Notes: generated from the letters alone by a model not told the origin. Counted from the first letter of the stretch, positions 33,611-46,254 are shown. The stretch: 64,000 bases of DNA from Epiperipatus broadwayi (GCA_028023455.1 JAQFVV010006199.1:4286972-4350971); one strand, 5' to 3'. A program made the numbers and translations.

Positions 33611-36419
33611 GTGGTTTGATATAAAATATAACTAAACATGAAGACAGTATTTAATTCAATTGTATTCAGCCTATCTTTATTTTATAAACAAAATATTTGT
33701 TCTTCATGGGTACAACTGTATTTATGATTGTTTTTTTTTCTTACACCATATTAGTCTTATAATATTATTTAACACAGCATATATATTTATCTCTGATTAA
33801 AGCTTTAAAAAAATATCAAACAAAAGAATATTCAAATTATCAAAAAGTTTGGCAAAAACTACTATTGTATTAACAAAATTATGAAAAATTTTCAAAAAAA
33901 CTTCAAGTTAAAAAAAGAAAACCAAACATAGGTAAAATATATTTACAACAACTTTAAAAGTTTTTAAAGTCTAGATTGAGAAATGACAGGTTTCAAGAAA
34001 GTGAAAATTCCTTAAATAGTCTTTAATTTTTCAAATAATTCTGTCATTTTTTTAATAATTTTAATGGCTTATAATTTTATTGAATCTAAAACTGAAATAA
34101 TTGATTATTATAATATATTAGTGGTTTCTAATATCTTTTAATATTTTTAAAGTGAGTAAAATAAATACTTAAAAGACTTACAATTATATTGCCTACAATT
34201 AAAAAGCTTAATATTATATATTTAATAAATTAAACATGTTAATAGCAAGGTTGTTTGTTTCATAATAAGATCACTCATTTATTAAGCAATGATTACAATA
34301 TTTAGCTATATTTCACCAACTATTCTCAACACTAAATATGTTTAGATAGTCATGTGACATTTAGGCATACAAGTTATAGGCTGAAAACAACAGGACAAGA
34401 TTTGGCTGAATACTATAATTATTATTTAATAAATAGGTGGTCTCATTACATAATATCTAATTTAGCTATGGGTGTGTGTATTATTATATATTTCATTATA
34501 ACAGTGGAAGACAAATATTATCTTTACCTTGTAAAATTTTAATTTAAACTGACTATAATGGAATTTTATTAAGCTCTCAAATAATTTGTAATTTTGTCAC
34601 TGGCAAAGTTACTGTTTATTTAAAAAGCCTAGATGAAGAAAGTGCCTTTTATTTTATATCTAAATCTAATTCATTTTGAATATGGTTGATTGGATTCTGA
34701 AAACATTATTTTGTGATTGAGTTATTTAATACTATTATATATGAAGTTTAATATTATATATAAAAATGCTTAGTGTGTTTATTTGTTATAACTTCACCTA
34801 TTTAAATAGAATGTAGATTGAAGTAAAGAAGGGTTCTCTTTTCTTCCAAGGCATAAGCTTGTGGTTAAAACCTATAGAGGTCCCTAATATTGCATTTTTA
34901 CATGCATATTTTTGAGGTTAAAACCTTAGTAAATATTACTTATGTAATCAATGTGCATTTAAATAAATTTATAATTACAACTTATGATTGCAAATTATGA
35001 AATTAAAACTCCTGTAAAGATTTATGAAAAAAATATATGTTAGGAATTGATAAGTAGATTGAAATAAACAGATTTAATCCTGTACTATAATTTTTGATGT
35101 TGTAAAAATTAAAAACTTAAATGGAGAGAAGCAAGAGACAAAGTAATAATATCTGCCAAATTAAAGAAAGTGATTTTTATTATAAAAATGTATATATATA
35201 TTTTTAATTTTTGTTTATATATAATATGAAAATGGCATTTTCTATACTTCACATTTAACTAACAATACTTTTTTATATATTTCTTCCATATACTTCCACA
35301 TATAATGCATTTTTGACATTGAATATTAAAAAATAATATACTGTATTGCACACCACAAATTAAGCCAATACATATAATTTGTTCAATTCACCAATAAGTC
35401 CGTATTAAAAGTTTGTAAATGCAATATTATTTTTATGAGATTGACATCTATTGAATGTGATTATTCACAACAGAATATTGAAAGATGAAAAGCATCCGTA
35501 CAATTGACTTACTTGGAAAAGGGTGATGAAATAAAATAATAAAAATCTTATGACTTGATATTTGATCAAAAACAATGAAGCCTTCCTTTTGAAATAAATT
35601 GTAATGATTATTGATACAAAATATACAATATAATTATCAATCAAAGATAGCCTATTGCACTACAACGGTTTTTTCCAATGCAGTCTCCACAATAATCCCC
35701 AAATTTTTTTATATTGCTCTACTAACTTTTTAAATTTATCGTACCACTTTTTGGCATTTAATCTAAAATTGTTCTACCTTATTGATATTATTCTAACGTG
35801 TATCTATTTAAATTATTTAATTTTATAAAATAATATCAGTTATTCAGATCTTGATTATAAAATTAATCCGAACTTGAATTCATTTTGTTCTATTGCTTCT
35901 ATTATTCTCAATAAAGATATATGAGAGGGGGTTGGGGAAATATGTGTCTTCAATTTTAATACTACACTCAACTTTTAATTGTTAATTCGTCGTCATACGA
36001 ATCACTCAGCTCACATGTAACTAGCATGTTAAAATTTATCTTAATAATAAATTGTTTTCTAAAATAGTAATATAGGTATACATACACATTTTATTATTTC
36101 TAATAGAATTGTTTCATTGGGAAGAGGGGGGGGGATAAAATTATATTTAATTGGTACACTTGACATTTATTTTGTTTTATTTTAAAATATTAAATTCCTT
36201 TTTTTCTTAAAAAATAATGAAATCTGAGTTTATTTATATAAAATAAATCACTGATTCTGCCTTATTATATAAAAAAAAAAGAAATTTCAAAAATTATATT
36301 TTTTAAAAATTATTTAATAGTTCTTTACAACTATCTTGTCTACTGTTATTATTTTATATTCTGTTGAAAAAATTAACTAAAATATGCCTTGTCTCATATT
36401 ATTCTTTTAATTTTCAAAG
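33611..36419. other. A+T-rich DNA without a supported gene
   Basis: Contains G-runs (GAGAGGGGGTTGGGG near 35925) and poly-G near 36127. The 62-codon plus frame at 34354-34542 shows no motif. Confidence 0.5.
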
Positions 36420-36629
36420 TCATGTGATTTTACCTTTTTACTTTAATTTCCTGCGGTTGCTTAGTTTTAGCTGGGCTTAATGTGCTGTGGTACGAACGCA
36501 GTACATCAGTAACAAAAGCATGTGATACTTATACTAGACAAGCACTACTGGGGAAAAAAATCTTTTTAGCTGTTTGATTAAAATGGGTTTAAAGAAAAGA
36601 ATTTCTTCTTAGATAAAATTGTTTTCAAG
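36420..36629 (+). other. Candidate non-coding first exon with splice donor
   Basis: A patch with more G+C (CCTGCGGTTGC, GGGCTTAATGTGCTGTGG) ends at TTTTCAAG followed by GTAAGTTTT at 36630, a strong 5' splice-site match. The frame ATGGGTTTAAAGAAAAG is only eight codons. With the possible start codon at 37262 this could be a 5' UTR exon of a host gene. This rests on one splice motif and composition only. Confidence 0.2.
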
Positions 36630-37246
36630 GTAAGTTTTCTCTCCATTGTATCACTTCCTTTTATTATTGTTCTCATTTATTAATTTTGGAGATAAAGTAG
36701 TGAAAAGAAATAACGTTGTTCTGAGGTCACAAAAGACACATGCTCACGTGTGTAAAGCATCATCTATGTTTTTAAAAAGAATAAAATTGCGCCTTCTCCT
36801 CATCATTTAAATAACAATAAATTTAAAATTAAGTTGTTGTTTTTAAAGTCTGGATGTTTCAATATTTTAAAATTATTATATATTAATCATTATTTGGTAC
36901 TTCAAATTCAAGAATGAATTAATTTGCAATTTATTATTGTTATTCATGCTTCATTGTTGTTAATATGCTATGCTATTGATTTAGTTAAGAATATAAGTTG
37001 ATATTTTGTTTTTAAAGTTGCTTTATGTTTTTTTAACCTCTCCATTAAGCATGTCTTCGTTAATGATGTATTTCTTGACTAGCAGTGATTAATAATTAAG
37101 TTCTGATGATTTCTAATTTGTTTGCCAAGTGAAAAAAAAGAAAGAAATAAATGAGTACATTTAAAAGAATTAAACTTAAAAAGTGAACTAAGAGGATCTG
37201 CTAATGTCAGTTTTGATGACATTATAACAGTAATTCTTCGAAGATA

Positions 37247-37378
37247 GACAGTTAAGTCAAAATGGCACTGACATATGAAGATGCTCTCAGGTTGCTTAGT
37301 ATTAGGACAGGGAGTAATCTCATTCTAATACCTGCTCAGATTTTCTTTAGAAGTGCCAAAATTAGAAACATTGTATAA
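37247..37378 (+). other. Candidate host coding exon (start codon in good context)
   Basis: GATAGACAG could be a weak splice acceptor, followed by TTAAGTCAAAATGG, a start codon in a favourable context. The frame reads MALTYEDALRLLSIRTG and on through LILIPAQIFFRSAKIRNIV to a stop, 38 codons less biased to I/K/N/F than surrounding chance frames. A good donor is not evident (CAGGTTGCT at about 37287 is possible) and I do not recognise the protein. An unannotated short exon, or chance. Confidence 0.2.
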
Positions 37379-38241
37379 AAAGATTACTTTCAGCTGACTG
37401 AAAAAAAAAATTAAGCTAAATTTATATGTTAATGTTTATTCAATACTTTATATTAAAATAGTTATTTTTATATTTAAACACATTTTTCCTATATTTAAAT
37501 GATACGCTTATATACATATTAAACATAAAAAAAAGCTTAAGATTCTTATTTTCAAAACTGATTTTTTCAATTCAAATTTAATTGTTACAGAACTCATCTA
37601 TATTTTTAACAGAAATTTTTCATCTGTAAATGGGCTTACTAAAATGTGAAACTATGCATATATATATAAATCTTGTAGTACAATGGATATTGCATATCTG
37701 GACTCCAAATGTTTATGAAACTTTGAAAAAATTTCTGATAGCTGATTTTCAAATAAGCCTGTGATTGTTTTCAAATAGCTAACCAATAGCTAAACTATGT
37801 TTACAATGGATATTTATTTATTCATGAATGGAAAGCAAAAATTCCAAGATAATGTTAATTATATGATATAATTTTTACGACTGGTAGTTGGTGGGGAGTT
37901 GTTAAACATTGTATTACATGATAATGATAAATAAGTATATGCTAATTTATTTTAAAAAATGAATAAAGCAATGTTGAATAGAAGTTTCATCTTAATTTTG
38001 TAATTCATGTATTTTTTTATTTATTTTAATTGGAAAAAAGAATCCATAGAGCTATTTTCTAATTATACATATTATTAAAATGAAAAGAGTATTAAATTAA
38101 TTCATTATCAAAGTTTTTAACATGTTTTTTTTTTTTCATTGCTCTTTGGTATTTAAAATATATAATTTATTTTTATAAAAAAAAATTTCTATTTTAGATC
38201 CAAAAGTTTTAAAATCTTTACTTATAATAACTGAAACACAG
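37379..38241. other. Unclassified A+T-rich spacer
   Basis: Nothing recognised. Confidence 0.45.
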
Positions 38242-38505
38242 CATCAGATTTTCAATTGGACGGACAGTTGGAGTGTGGAGTAGATTGAAGACTGTCCATT
38301 AAAGTATGAAGATTGGCTATCTTAATATATATCTGAGCACTTATAGCATCTATGTGTAGATATGATAATCTGGACCAACTGATGATTGCTGGTTTAGCAT
38401 GAAATATGTATATTGTTGATTATTTATCTTTTCAAGATGTATGTGTTCAAGTGTATCAGTGTTATGAGATAGAGTGGAGAGTGGTGGGTCATGTGAAAGT
38501 GTAAT
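38242..38505 (+). repeat. Dispersed repeat (copy C)
   Basis: Matches 3863-4125 from CATCAGATTTTCAAT through GTCCATTAAAGTAT and GAAGATTGGCTATCTTAATAT to GAGAGTGGTGGGTCATGTGA, and breaks off just before the B-box-like end present in copy A. Confidence 0.6.
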
Positions 38506-39784
38506 CTTTACTTAAATTAATCTAGTTGCTTTTGAAAGAAAACAAAAGTTGATAATTGTTTATAATCAATAATTTTGAAAAGTTTTTTTTCTTAAAAAAA
38601 AAAAGATACTAACTAGTAGAAAAAATTGAATTTTAGTGTTAGTTTGAGAAGAGAAAAAGAAATAAGGAGAAAAGCGGTAATGTGGTATCAGATTCATATG
38701 TGGTCTTATACACTATAGACCTATGGATAAACAGTTGTTTTAATATGCTTGACTAAAAGAGTTCTTTTAAATCAGGTAAAAGATGTTATCTCTAATTTAC
38801 TACTTACCATCTCTATAAAATTAGGCATTGTGCTAGATTTTCAATATGGAACCTTTAGCAAAATTGTTATAAGATTTGTAGAATAAGGAATATTTTGATT
38901 AAATAATAATAAAAAAAATTTGCCAATAACTTTTTAAAAAAATCTGAATTATTATATTATCATAGAAAAATTACAGCTGTCATCACCAAAATATATTCAG
39001 GAATGAACAAAAAACAACAACAGTAAAAAAAAAATACTATAAGTAGCTAAGTTGCTGAACTCAAATCTTGAAGTTTGGTTTTACATATAAATAAGGTTTG
39101 AACAACTAATTTTCTTTTTAAAAATTTTTTTTTGTAATTTAATAAATTTATTTTTGTTGCAAATTCTGCTAGGTATGTAATTAAAATTTTTATTAATAGT
39201 TGTTCTGTAATTTTTTCATTATTATTTAATCAAATGATATTTACTTTAATTAACCTATACTTTGGTGAATGGTATTTAGATTTGAATATTATTTCAATTA
39301 TTTATATTTCACTTTAGTTATTATTTTAAAAAATATATAAAAAGTTAATATTTGGATAATAGGTATATTCTTGTAGAGATATTTTGATACTCATTAAAGT
39401 TGTTAATTTAGTGTATATATATATATATATATTAATTCTAATATTTTCACGGATAAAAGATGTCATGTTATTATTACTATTTGCGGGATATTCCGTGTAG
39501 TGAATAAGCTAAATGCTGATGTTTCAATACAATATCAAGTACCTTCCTCAGAGCATCCTCTTTCTCAAATCATAAGAATGCGTGTGAGATTTAAAATCGT
39601 TTTTATCGTTTTCTTTCTCCTCATATTTAAATTCTATTGGTTGAAAAGTTTTAAATTTATTTTCTCTTCCAATAGCTTCTTCCAAATGTTATTAATCTTC
39701 TTTAATTTGCACTTTGAGCCTTTTAAAAATCTCTATAGCTTCTCTTAGCAATCTCTGGTCATATTTAGTCATCATTTAGATATT
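38506..39784. other. Unclassified A+T-rich sequence
   Basis: The 82-codon plus frame at 39500-39748 begins MNKLNADVSIQYQVPSSEHP but becomes F/I/L-rich and has no motif; its start patch resembles the end of an unknown retroelement. Left unassigned. Confidence 0.4.
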
Positions 39785-41175
39785 CCCAATATCAATAACA
39801 ATCAACAATTTCAAAGTGTTGTCAAGGCAACCTTCTTTTAACAATAAAGGTAGGTATAAATAATATTTTAGTACTTTATCATTATTAGTAATAATATACT
39901 ACAGCAAAGATTAAATATGTTAAATGAAATTATGTAAACTGAGTATATTTTTAATAGAGAGAAAGAGAGCTATAATAGCACAATGGAGAAAAGTTTAGTT
40001 TCAGGAGAATTGTCAATTAGTGGGCAACATCAAAAGCAGCTGTAATCTTATTATTCTTTATTATAATAACAATCCATGAAAATGTTTAATTCAACATAGA
40101 ATAGAAATGAGGAGATAATATCTGGATATATAGAAATAACTTTTAATATCAAAACTATCAAGAAATTATCAATTACTACTAATTGACAATCTCTGAGGCC
40201 ACACCAGTTTTTTTATTAAACCTATAATAGTTCTTTTGTTTGAGTTTTTTGCTAAGTAAAAGGAGTTATCTTTTACATCAAACCCAAGATCTTATAAGGA
40301 TTTAAACTCATAAAGCTATTTTTATAGGTGTTAGAATATGAAAGAATATCATCTTTCTTAACATTCTGCAAATAATATTTTAAACTTCATCAGTGAGTTG
40401 CATATGTTGAATTAAATATTTCCATGGATTGTCATTGTAATAAAGAATACAAATGATATAATATCCATGTAAATAAAAATAATCTTTAACCTTTGATATT
40501 AACAAGAAATTATCCATTATTATTAATTAACAATCCCTGAGGTCAAAACATTTTCTCCTTAAATCTATAATAGCTCTTTTGTTTGAGTTTTTTGTTGAAG
40601 TAAAAGGAGTCTTCCTTTACTTTAAACTCAAATTCTTATATGAATTTAAACTCACAAAACTATTTTTATAGGTGTGAGAATATGAAATGACACCTTTTAC
40701 TTCAACAAAAAACTCAAACGAAAGAGCTACATTTCTTGGTAATATCAAAGAATAAAGGTTATTTCTATTTACATGAATATTATCTCCTCATTTCTATTTT
40801 TTATTATAATAACAATCCAAGGAAATATTTAATTCAACATATACAGCTCTCTGGAAAAGTTTAAAATATTAATTGCAGAATGTTAAAAAAAAAACTATTC
40901 TTTCATATCCACACACTTATAAATAAAATAGCTTTATGAGTGTAAATCCATATAAAAACTTGTTTTGAAGTAAAAAAGGGCCCCTCTTATTTAATAAAAA
41001 ACTCATCAAAAAAACTGGTTTGACCTTAAGGATTGTCAATTAGTAGTAATATATAATTTCTTGATAATATCAAAGATTAAAAGTTATTTCTCTTTATGTA
41101 GATATTATCCTCTCATTTCAATTCTTTATTATAATAATAATCCACGAAAATATTTAATCTAATGTATATAAATAC
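39785..41175. repeat. Cluster of direct and inverted copies of one repeat family
   Basis: Recurring phrases: AATTGTCAATTAGT or inverse, AAGAAATTATCAATTACTA, TAGTTCTTTTGTTTGAGTTT and its inverse AAACTCAAACGAAAGAGCTA, and CAATCCATGAAAATGTTTAA. At least four partial copies occur in both orientations between about 39990 and 41160, giving fold-back capacity. A further copy is at 7380-7540. No coding frame. Confidence 0.55.
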
Positions 41176-41538
41176 ATATATTCATTAAAATTGTAAATAG
41201 ATAATTTATATAATGGTTGTTAATATTATTCTCTTTACCAGTTAAATATTGTATATACTTTATGGTATTTCTAATTATGTTTATAAAGTTCTATACTAAG
41301 TTAATTATTGGAATATTGTTTTGGTATGTGTGTGTGTGTGTGTGAATGCTTTACTATTTTATGCATATCATGAGTCACTTTCATTCAGTGTGGAACCCTA
41401 AACATGGAAGAATAATAATTCTGCATTATAATAATAAAATAAAGCTATTGGTAATATTTATGAAAATTAATGATAGATCATCAACTCCATCATAATTGGT
41501 AATACAACCAGTTATAATTACAACATATATATATATAT

Positions 41539-44000
41539 TGTAATGGAACGTACTTGCTGCATTCCATTTAAATTGAAGAAAGAAGGCCCCAAACATTGGG
41601 AAAGCCAAATATAATGGAATGTATCTTTATACATGATCTCAAATGAAAATAAACATATGAACTTTTGTAACAATAATTATTAGTTAACCAAGCTCCTAAC
41701 TTTGATACACCAAATGTAATGAATAATTAAACAAACATATTATGCTGACTACATTATGGCATCCAAATGTAATGGAACATACTTTTACTCCATTATACAA
41801 TCATCCGTTAACTGGGACCAACAGTTTATGGTGCCAAATGTAATGGACAATATATCATATAAACATATACCTCAAATGTAATGGAACATCAATATATGAA
41901 AAGAAAATAATGCTTCAAACATTGGATGATAAACATAATGGAATATATATAATCTAAAGGAATCCAATTGTTGAGAAAGCCTAATATAATAAATTGTATA
42001 ATTTATATGAAGAAAGACAATATTATCCCAGTTATATTTAAATAAATTGTTTATATACCCTTCCAACTAGCTATACATGAAATAAATCTAAAATCATACA
42101 GAGCAATGAGATCTATCATTATAATTTATTTTCAAGGTTGATGTGACTAACTAATCAAATATATATATCAGAAACAAAGGGAATTCTATTAAATCCAATA
42201 TATACATCTATTATGTAAATTTATGTATATCTAAACATATCAATGAATAATAATATGTGTAAGTGGCCTAAAGACTAAACAATAAGTGAAATATGAAGTT
42301 ATCCTCTATTAAATTGTGAATTCAATTAATTTCATAATGACTTTGGCACTAAAAGAAAAATAATAATAAAATATTAATACACTTTCAAATAAATTACAAA
42401 GGCATTACTTATAAAACAAATAGTACATCCTTTATTTTTATATTATGGTTTAATTTTAGGTAATATCAATGTTTTAAATACAAACCCAAATAATAAATAT
42501 ACATATATACTTGCAATAAATATATATATTAAATAAATAAAGACATATCTGTGCTTAACAAGTAGGTATTAATATAAATACAAATCCATATTTATATTTT
42601 TCAGATATTTAAAATAATAAAAAAAAAAATATTATATACAGCAAATATATATAAATTATTGTTTTGGTATGCATAAGAATCATTATATAAAGTTAAAAAA
42701 AATAAAAATAAAAAAATAAATTAATAATAAAACAATTTTTATAATAAACATTTGCGAATATAAATTTACTTATTAAAATATACATAACAACTCATATGCA
42801 ACCCAAACTTATAAGCCATACTTTAAGATTTTAAATTACTTAAATGTTAATTTTAACACCTGTTAAAAGTTTATTGCTGTTAGAAAACAAGACGCTTGAA
42901 TTGAGTATTTATAAAACGTTATATTTTTATAATGAAAAATAAAAGTAAACAAAAATATCGATCTCAAGAATATATTTATATATCATTTATACATATAAAA
43001 TTATTTACTACCTTTCAAAGTTCACTTGGTTAGTTTTCCTTCAAAAGTCAACTTATTCCATTGTTTTATTTCTTTATCCGTTTAATATTAGAATGCATTC
43101 TAGTTAAGGTGAGGAAACTATCACGTTAGAGAAAATTGTCAATTCTTGGATATATGTATATTTTATCCTTCTAAAATTTCTTTCCTTGAAAACTAAATAA
43201 ATAAATTGAAATGTTAAATCCAATATATTAATTCTAGTTACCTCCAGATTATTATTAGATTGACCATTATAGATTCCAGATAGCTATGTCAAATTTTGGC
43301 TTCAGACGCGATGAAATATATGTATTGAAATTTTCTTAGTTTTTTTCTTTTTAAACTGCTTTGGAATAAATGAAAGAAAATGGTGCAGCCTCTTGGCTGC
43401 GATATATCTCTATTAGCCTGTCATGATTTATGTATTTACCATAGAAATCTATCTTATTCCAATATTCTGAAGAATGGTAATTTCAAAGACACAAAGTACA
43501 ACAAAATTTTATCCTTCAGTTGGTTTTTATTACTATCTTAATAATAATAATAATAATGGCTTCTTTTTGTTTTTGCTCCACGTGCTAGCAAATGCTGTTT
43601 TGAAAACCCTTGTTACACATGTTTTCTTTTAAAACAATTAACATTAAAAAAAATAAAATATCAAGCATATATATAAAAAAAATATTAAATTGAAAATTTA
43701 TTTGACAGCTTTAAAAATATACATAAATAATAATATTGCATTTTCTTAATAATCACTGCAAATAAAATAATTTTTTTTTTATAATCAACAATTTATATGT
43801 CTCCATTTATTTATAATAATTAAATATTCATAATGATGTACCATCAACATATAAATAAAATAATAACTTCAAACAATAACTATACCTAATAACCATAAAC
43901 AATAATAATACTTCATATATAAACATCAACTCAAAGAGATTTTTTTTTTAAATAACAAATGACAATTTTTAAAATATAGATAGACTTATCTATATTTACA
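41539..44000 (-). repeat. 3' LTR (left copy), about 2462 bp
   Basis: Collinear with 47932-50395 over its whole length. Differences are scattered substitutions and small indels, such as the number of (AAT) units near 43540 versus 49930. Unusually long for an animal LTR. The frames at 41426-41608 and 41872-42066 fall in or across it and are not genes. Confidence 0.85.
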
Positions 44001-44217
44001 ATACCCCCTAATCCACCGAAAAAAAAATGTCTTTGCAAATAACTAATGAATTATGAGATATCGAAAAATAAACATCAACTCAAAGAGATTTTTTTTTTAA
44101 ATAACAAATGACAATTTTTAAAATATAGATAGACTTATCTATATTTACAATACCCCCTAATCCACCGAAAAAAAAATGTCTTTGCAAATAACTAATGAAT
44201 TATGAGATATCGAAAAA
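43921..44217. repeat. 149-bp tandem duplication across the LTR/interior boundary
   Basis: 43921-44069 is repeated at 44070-44217 with no difference seen until the last base. Each unit contains the last 80 bp of the LTR (ending TTTACA at 44000 and again at 44149), the putative polypurine tract and about 69 bp of interior. The right LTR has a single copy followed by flanking DNA. Confidence 0.85.
44001..44017 (-). other. Putative polypurine tract
   Basis: On the minus strand GGTGGATTAGGGGGTAT lies directly before the 3' LTR start TGTAAATATAG. It is short and not purely purine, so the assignment relies on position. It is duplicated at 44150-44166. Confidence 0.4.
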
Positions 44218-44363
44218 CTTCTCAAATTTGTAATCTTTCTAAGGACTAACATGATTTAAAGAATATTATTTTTCATATTAATAACCATATTCATTTATTT
44301 ATATCTATCTTTCAGATCATCTAGATATTTGTCCAAGTTTTCTTTAAAAAAAAATAATAATAA

Positions 44364-44843
44364 TCAAAAGTGCCTTTTTAATTCTTCTTGAAAAGAATTT
44401 CCAGTATGTTGAACTTTGTGAAGAAGTTTGCTTTTATTTACAAGATTTTTATATAACGTTTTCGTATAATTCAATTGCTTTTGAATAATTTTGAGATAAG
44501 TATCTAAAGATTTTGCTATGAACTCCTTAGATTCTGCATCTATATCCTTTACATAAATAGTAACTTGATCATAAGCATTAACATAATTTTTAACTTTATC
44601 AATAACAGTTGCTATTTTATCAGATAATCTATTACCTTTCATTTGAATATCGTAATAAATATCATCGACTTGAGCAAGTCTTTGTTTTAATTCATTTGTT
44701 CTATGTTCAATTGAAAACAATTCTCTGGGCAATTTTGAATGGTATTCATTCAAATTTTTTAAATAATCCTTTAAAAATCGCAAATCAGATTGATGTGATA
44801 CAACTTCAACATTAAAAATTCTTAAAATCATTTTGAAAATCAT
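44364..44843 (-). CDS. ORF2 of the giant-LTR element: helical protein of unknown function, 159 aa
   Basis: Starts with an ATG 25 bp after the stop of the upstream ORF and in another frame; an in-frame TAA lies three codons before it, so this start is well defined. The product is rich in charged residues and leucine with heptad-like spacing (LKDYLKNLNEYHSKLPREL, ELKQRLAQVDDIYYDI), suggesting coiled coils over most of its length. There is no signal peptide, membrane segment, cysteine cluster or catalytic motif. The resemblance to spectrin-like helical repeats is only general. It is not a protease, integrase or envelope protein. Its position between the gag-like ORF and the 3' LTR is where pol would normally lie. 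A captured host segment or an element-specific structural protein are both possible. Confidence 0.6.
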   Translation of the reverse strand: MIFKMILRIFNVEVVSHQSDLRFLKDYLKNLNEYHSKLPRELFSIEHRTNELKQRLAQVDDIYYDIQMKGNRLSDKIATVIDKVKNYVNAYDQVTIYVKDIDAESKEFIAKSLDTYLKIIQKQLNYTKTLYKNLVNKSKLLHKVQHTGNSFQEELKRHF

Positions 44844-44868
44844 TCTGTTTTACACCATTAATATTATC

Positions 44869-46254
44869 CTATTCTATATTAATTCTTTTCAGTTTAACTT
44901 TAGATTTACTTAAATCTCTTTCCTTAGCTATATTTTCTCGAAGAAAATCTTTACTAATCACATCATCACTTCTCATTTTAAGTTTAATTTTGGCTTTGCC
45001 AATTTCTTTTTCTTTATCAATAATCTTTCTGCTAAGAATTATATTAAATATCTTTTCATTTATTCTTTTAAATTTTACCTTTGCTTTTCCTACATCTCTT
45101 TCCTTGTCAATATTCTCTCTAAGAAAATCAATATTATTTATCTTTCCATCTATAACTTTAAGTTTAACTTTGGCTTTTCCAATATCTCTTTCTTTGTCAA
45201 TATTCTCTCTAAGAAAATCAATATTGTTTATCATTCCTTCTACAACTTTAAGTTTAACTTTTGCTTTGCCTACTTTCATCCTTCTATTACAATTTTCATA
45301 AAGAAAATTCTCTTTAGATTTCTTTACCTTTTTATTTCTCTCAAATTTCAATAAGATATATCTTACCAACTTTCTCCTACTGGGATACTTGTAAAATAAG
45401 TCATTTCTATTGCAACAATGGTAGAAATTATCACTCAAATATTTATATTGTAATATATCTAAAAATACGCTTTCTTTGTACCACACAAAATTACTATGAT
45501 ACTGTTTTTTATATTGACTTTGATAAACACATTCTGTTCTTTTTAGTAATTTTTGAGAGTTAATTTTAATCTTTTTTGGTGAACTTAATTCAACTTCTAA
45601 AGTTTGAACACCTTCATTCATTTTATTATCATGCATTTTTATTTCTCTTAACTCTAGAGTACTATTGTCTAACCATTGAAAACCTAACTGCCCAATTTCT
45701 AAATTCTCAACAGTGTCCTTTAATCTTTCACAACTTAATTCTACTTCTTCTGATTGCTTTTGTGAATTTAATTTTATTTCTAAGGATTTATCAACTATTT
45801 TAACACACTCTTCATTTTCATTAATATTTTCACTAGTCGCATCTATGGGTTTTTTATATTCTTCCATTTCTTCATCAACTTTTGTGTCTAATCTTATAAA
45901 ATTATTATCTACCAGAGTTTTTGATGCAACTTTTAATTCTCTAGAAAGATCATCAGAGTTGGTTTTCAACCCAGCTTTAAATTCATCAGAGTTGCTTGTT
46001 AATGCAGTCATTAGTTTCTCATGATTGGTATTTAATCTAGACTCTAGTCTCTCATAACTTGTTTTTATCTCAGCTCTAAGATCTTTTAATTCATTAGAGT
46101 TGGTTTTCATCTCAGCTTTAAGATCTTTTAATTCATTAGAGTTGGTTTTCATCATAGCCTCCAGTTTCTCTATTAAACTCCCCAAATCAAAATTACCACT
46201 AACTGGCATTTCGTTACTATTATCCATTATTACTAATACTGTAATATTATACAA
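44869..46254 (-). CDS. ORF1 of the giant-LTR element: gag-like coiled-coil protein with C-terminal 30-residue repeats, 461 aa
   Basis: The more likely start is the second methionine, residue 10 (MDNSNEMPVSG, ATG at 46227 in better context). Residues 35-62 are two copies of MKTNSNELKDLKAE, followed by shorter diverged repeats (LNTNHEKLMTA, LTSNSDEFKAG, LKTNSDDLSRE) to about 106. N-terminal repeats of this type occur in gag proteins of arthropod Gypsy-like elements. The middle is acidic and helical. Residues about 245-320 are basic and aromatic with NFYHCCNRNDLFYKYPSRRK. Residues 328-461 are four 30-residue repeats plus a partial one (GKAKVKLKV... NNIDFLRENIDKERD). No zinc knuckle (CX2CX4HX4C) is seen, so nucleic acid binding may rest on the basic repeats. 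The frame is intact over 1.4 kb of A+T-rich DNA, which argues for recent selection or recent insertion. Confidence 0.7.
   Translation of the reverse strand: MYNITVLVIMDNSNEMPVSGNFDLGSLIEKLEAMMKTNSNELKDLKAEMKTNSNELKDLRAEIKTSYERLESRLNTNHEKLMTALTSNSDEFKAGLKTNSDDLSRELKVASKTLVDNNFIRLDTKVDEEMEEYKKPIDATSENINENEECVKIVDKSLEIKLNSQKQSEEVELSCERLKDTVENLEIGQLGFQWLDNSTLELREIKMHDNKMNEGVQTLEVELSSPKKIKINSQKLLKRTECVYQSQYKKQYHSNFVWYKESVFLDILQYKYLSDNFYHCCNRNDLFYKYPSRRKLVRYILLKFERNKKVKKSKENFLYENCNRRMKVGKAKVKLKVVEGMINNIDFLRENIDKERDIGKAKVKLKVIDGKINNIDFLRENIDKERDVGKAKVKFKRINEKIFNIILSRKIIDKEKEIGKAKIKLKMRSDDVISKDFLRENIAKERDLSKSKVKLKRINIE
44872..45273 (-). repeat. 90-bp tandem repeats encoding 30-residue units in ORF1
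   Basis: About 4.5 units. The first two protein units differ at only a few positions (VVEGM/VIDGK); the third and fourth are more diverged. Each has a basic GKAKVKLK block and an acidic/basic FLRENIDKERD helix. Confidence 0.85.
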
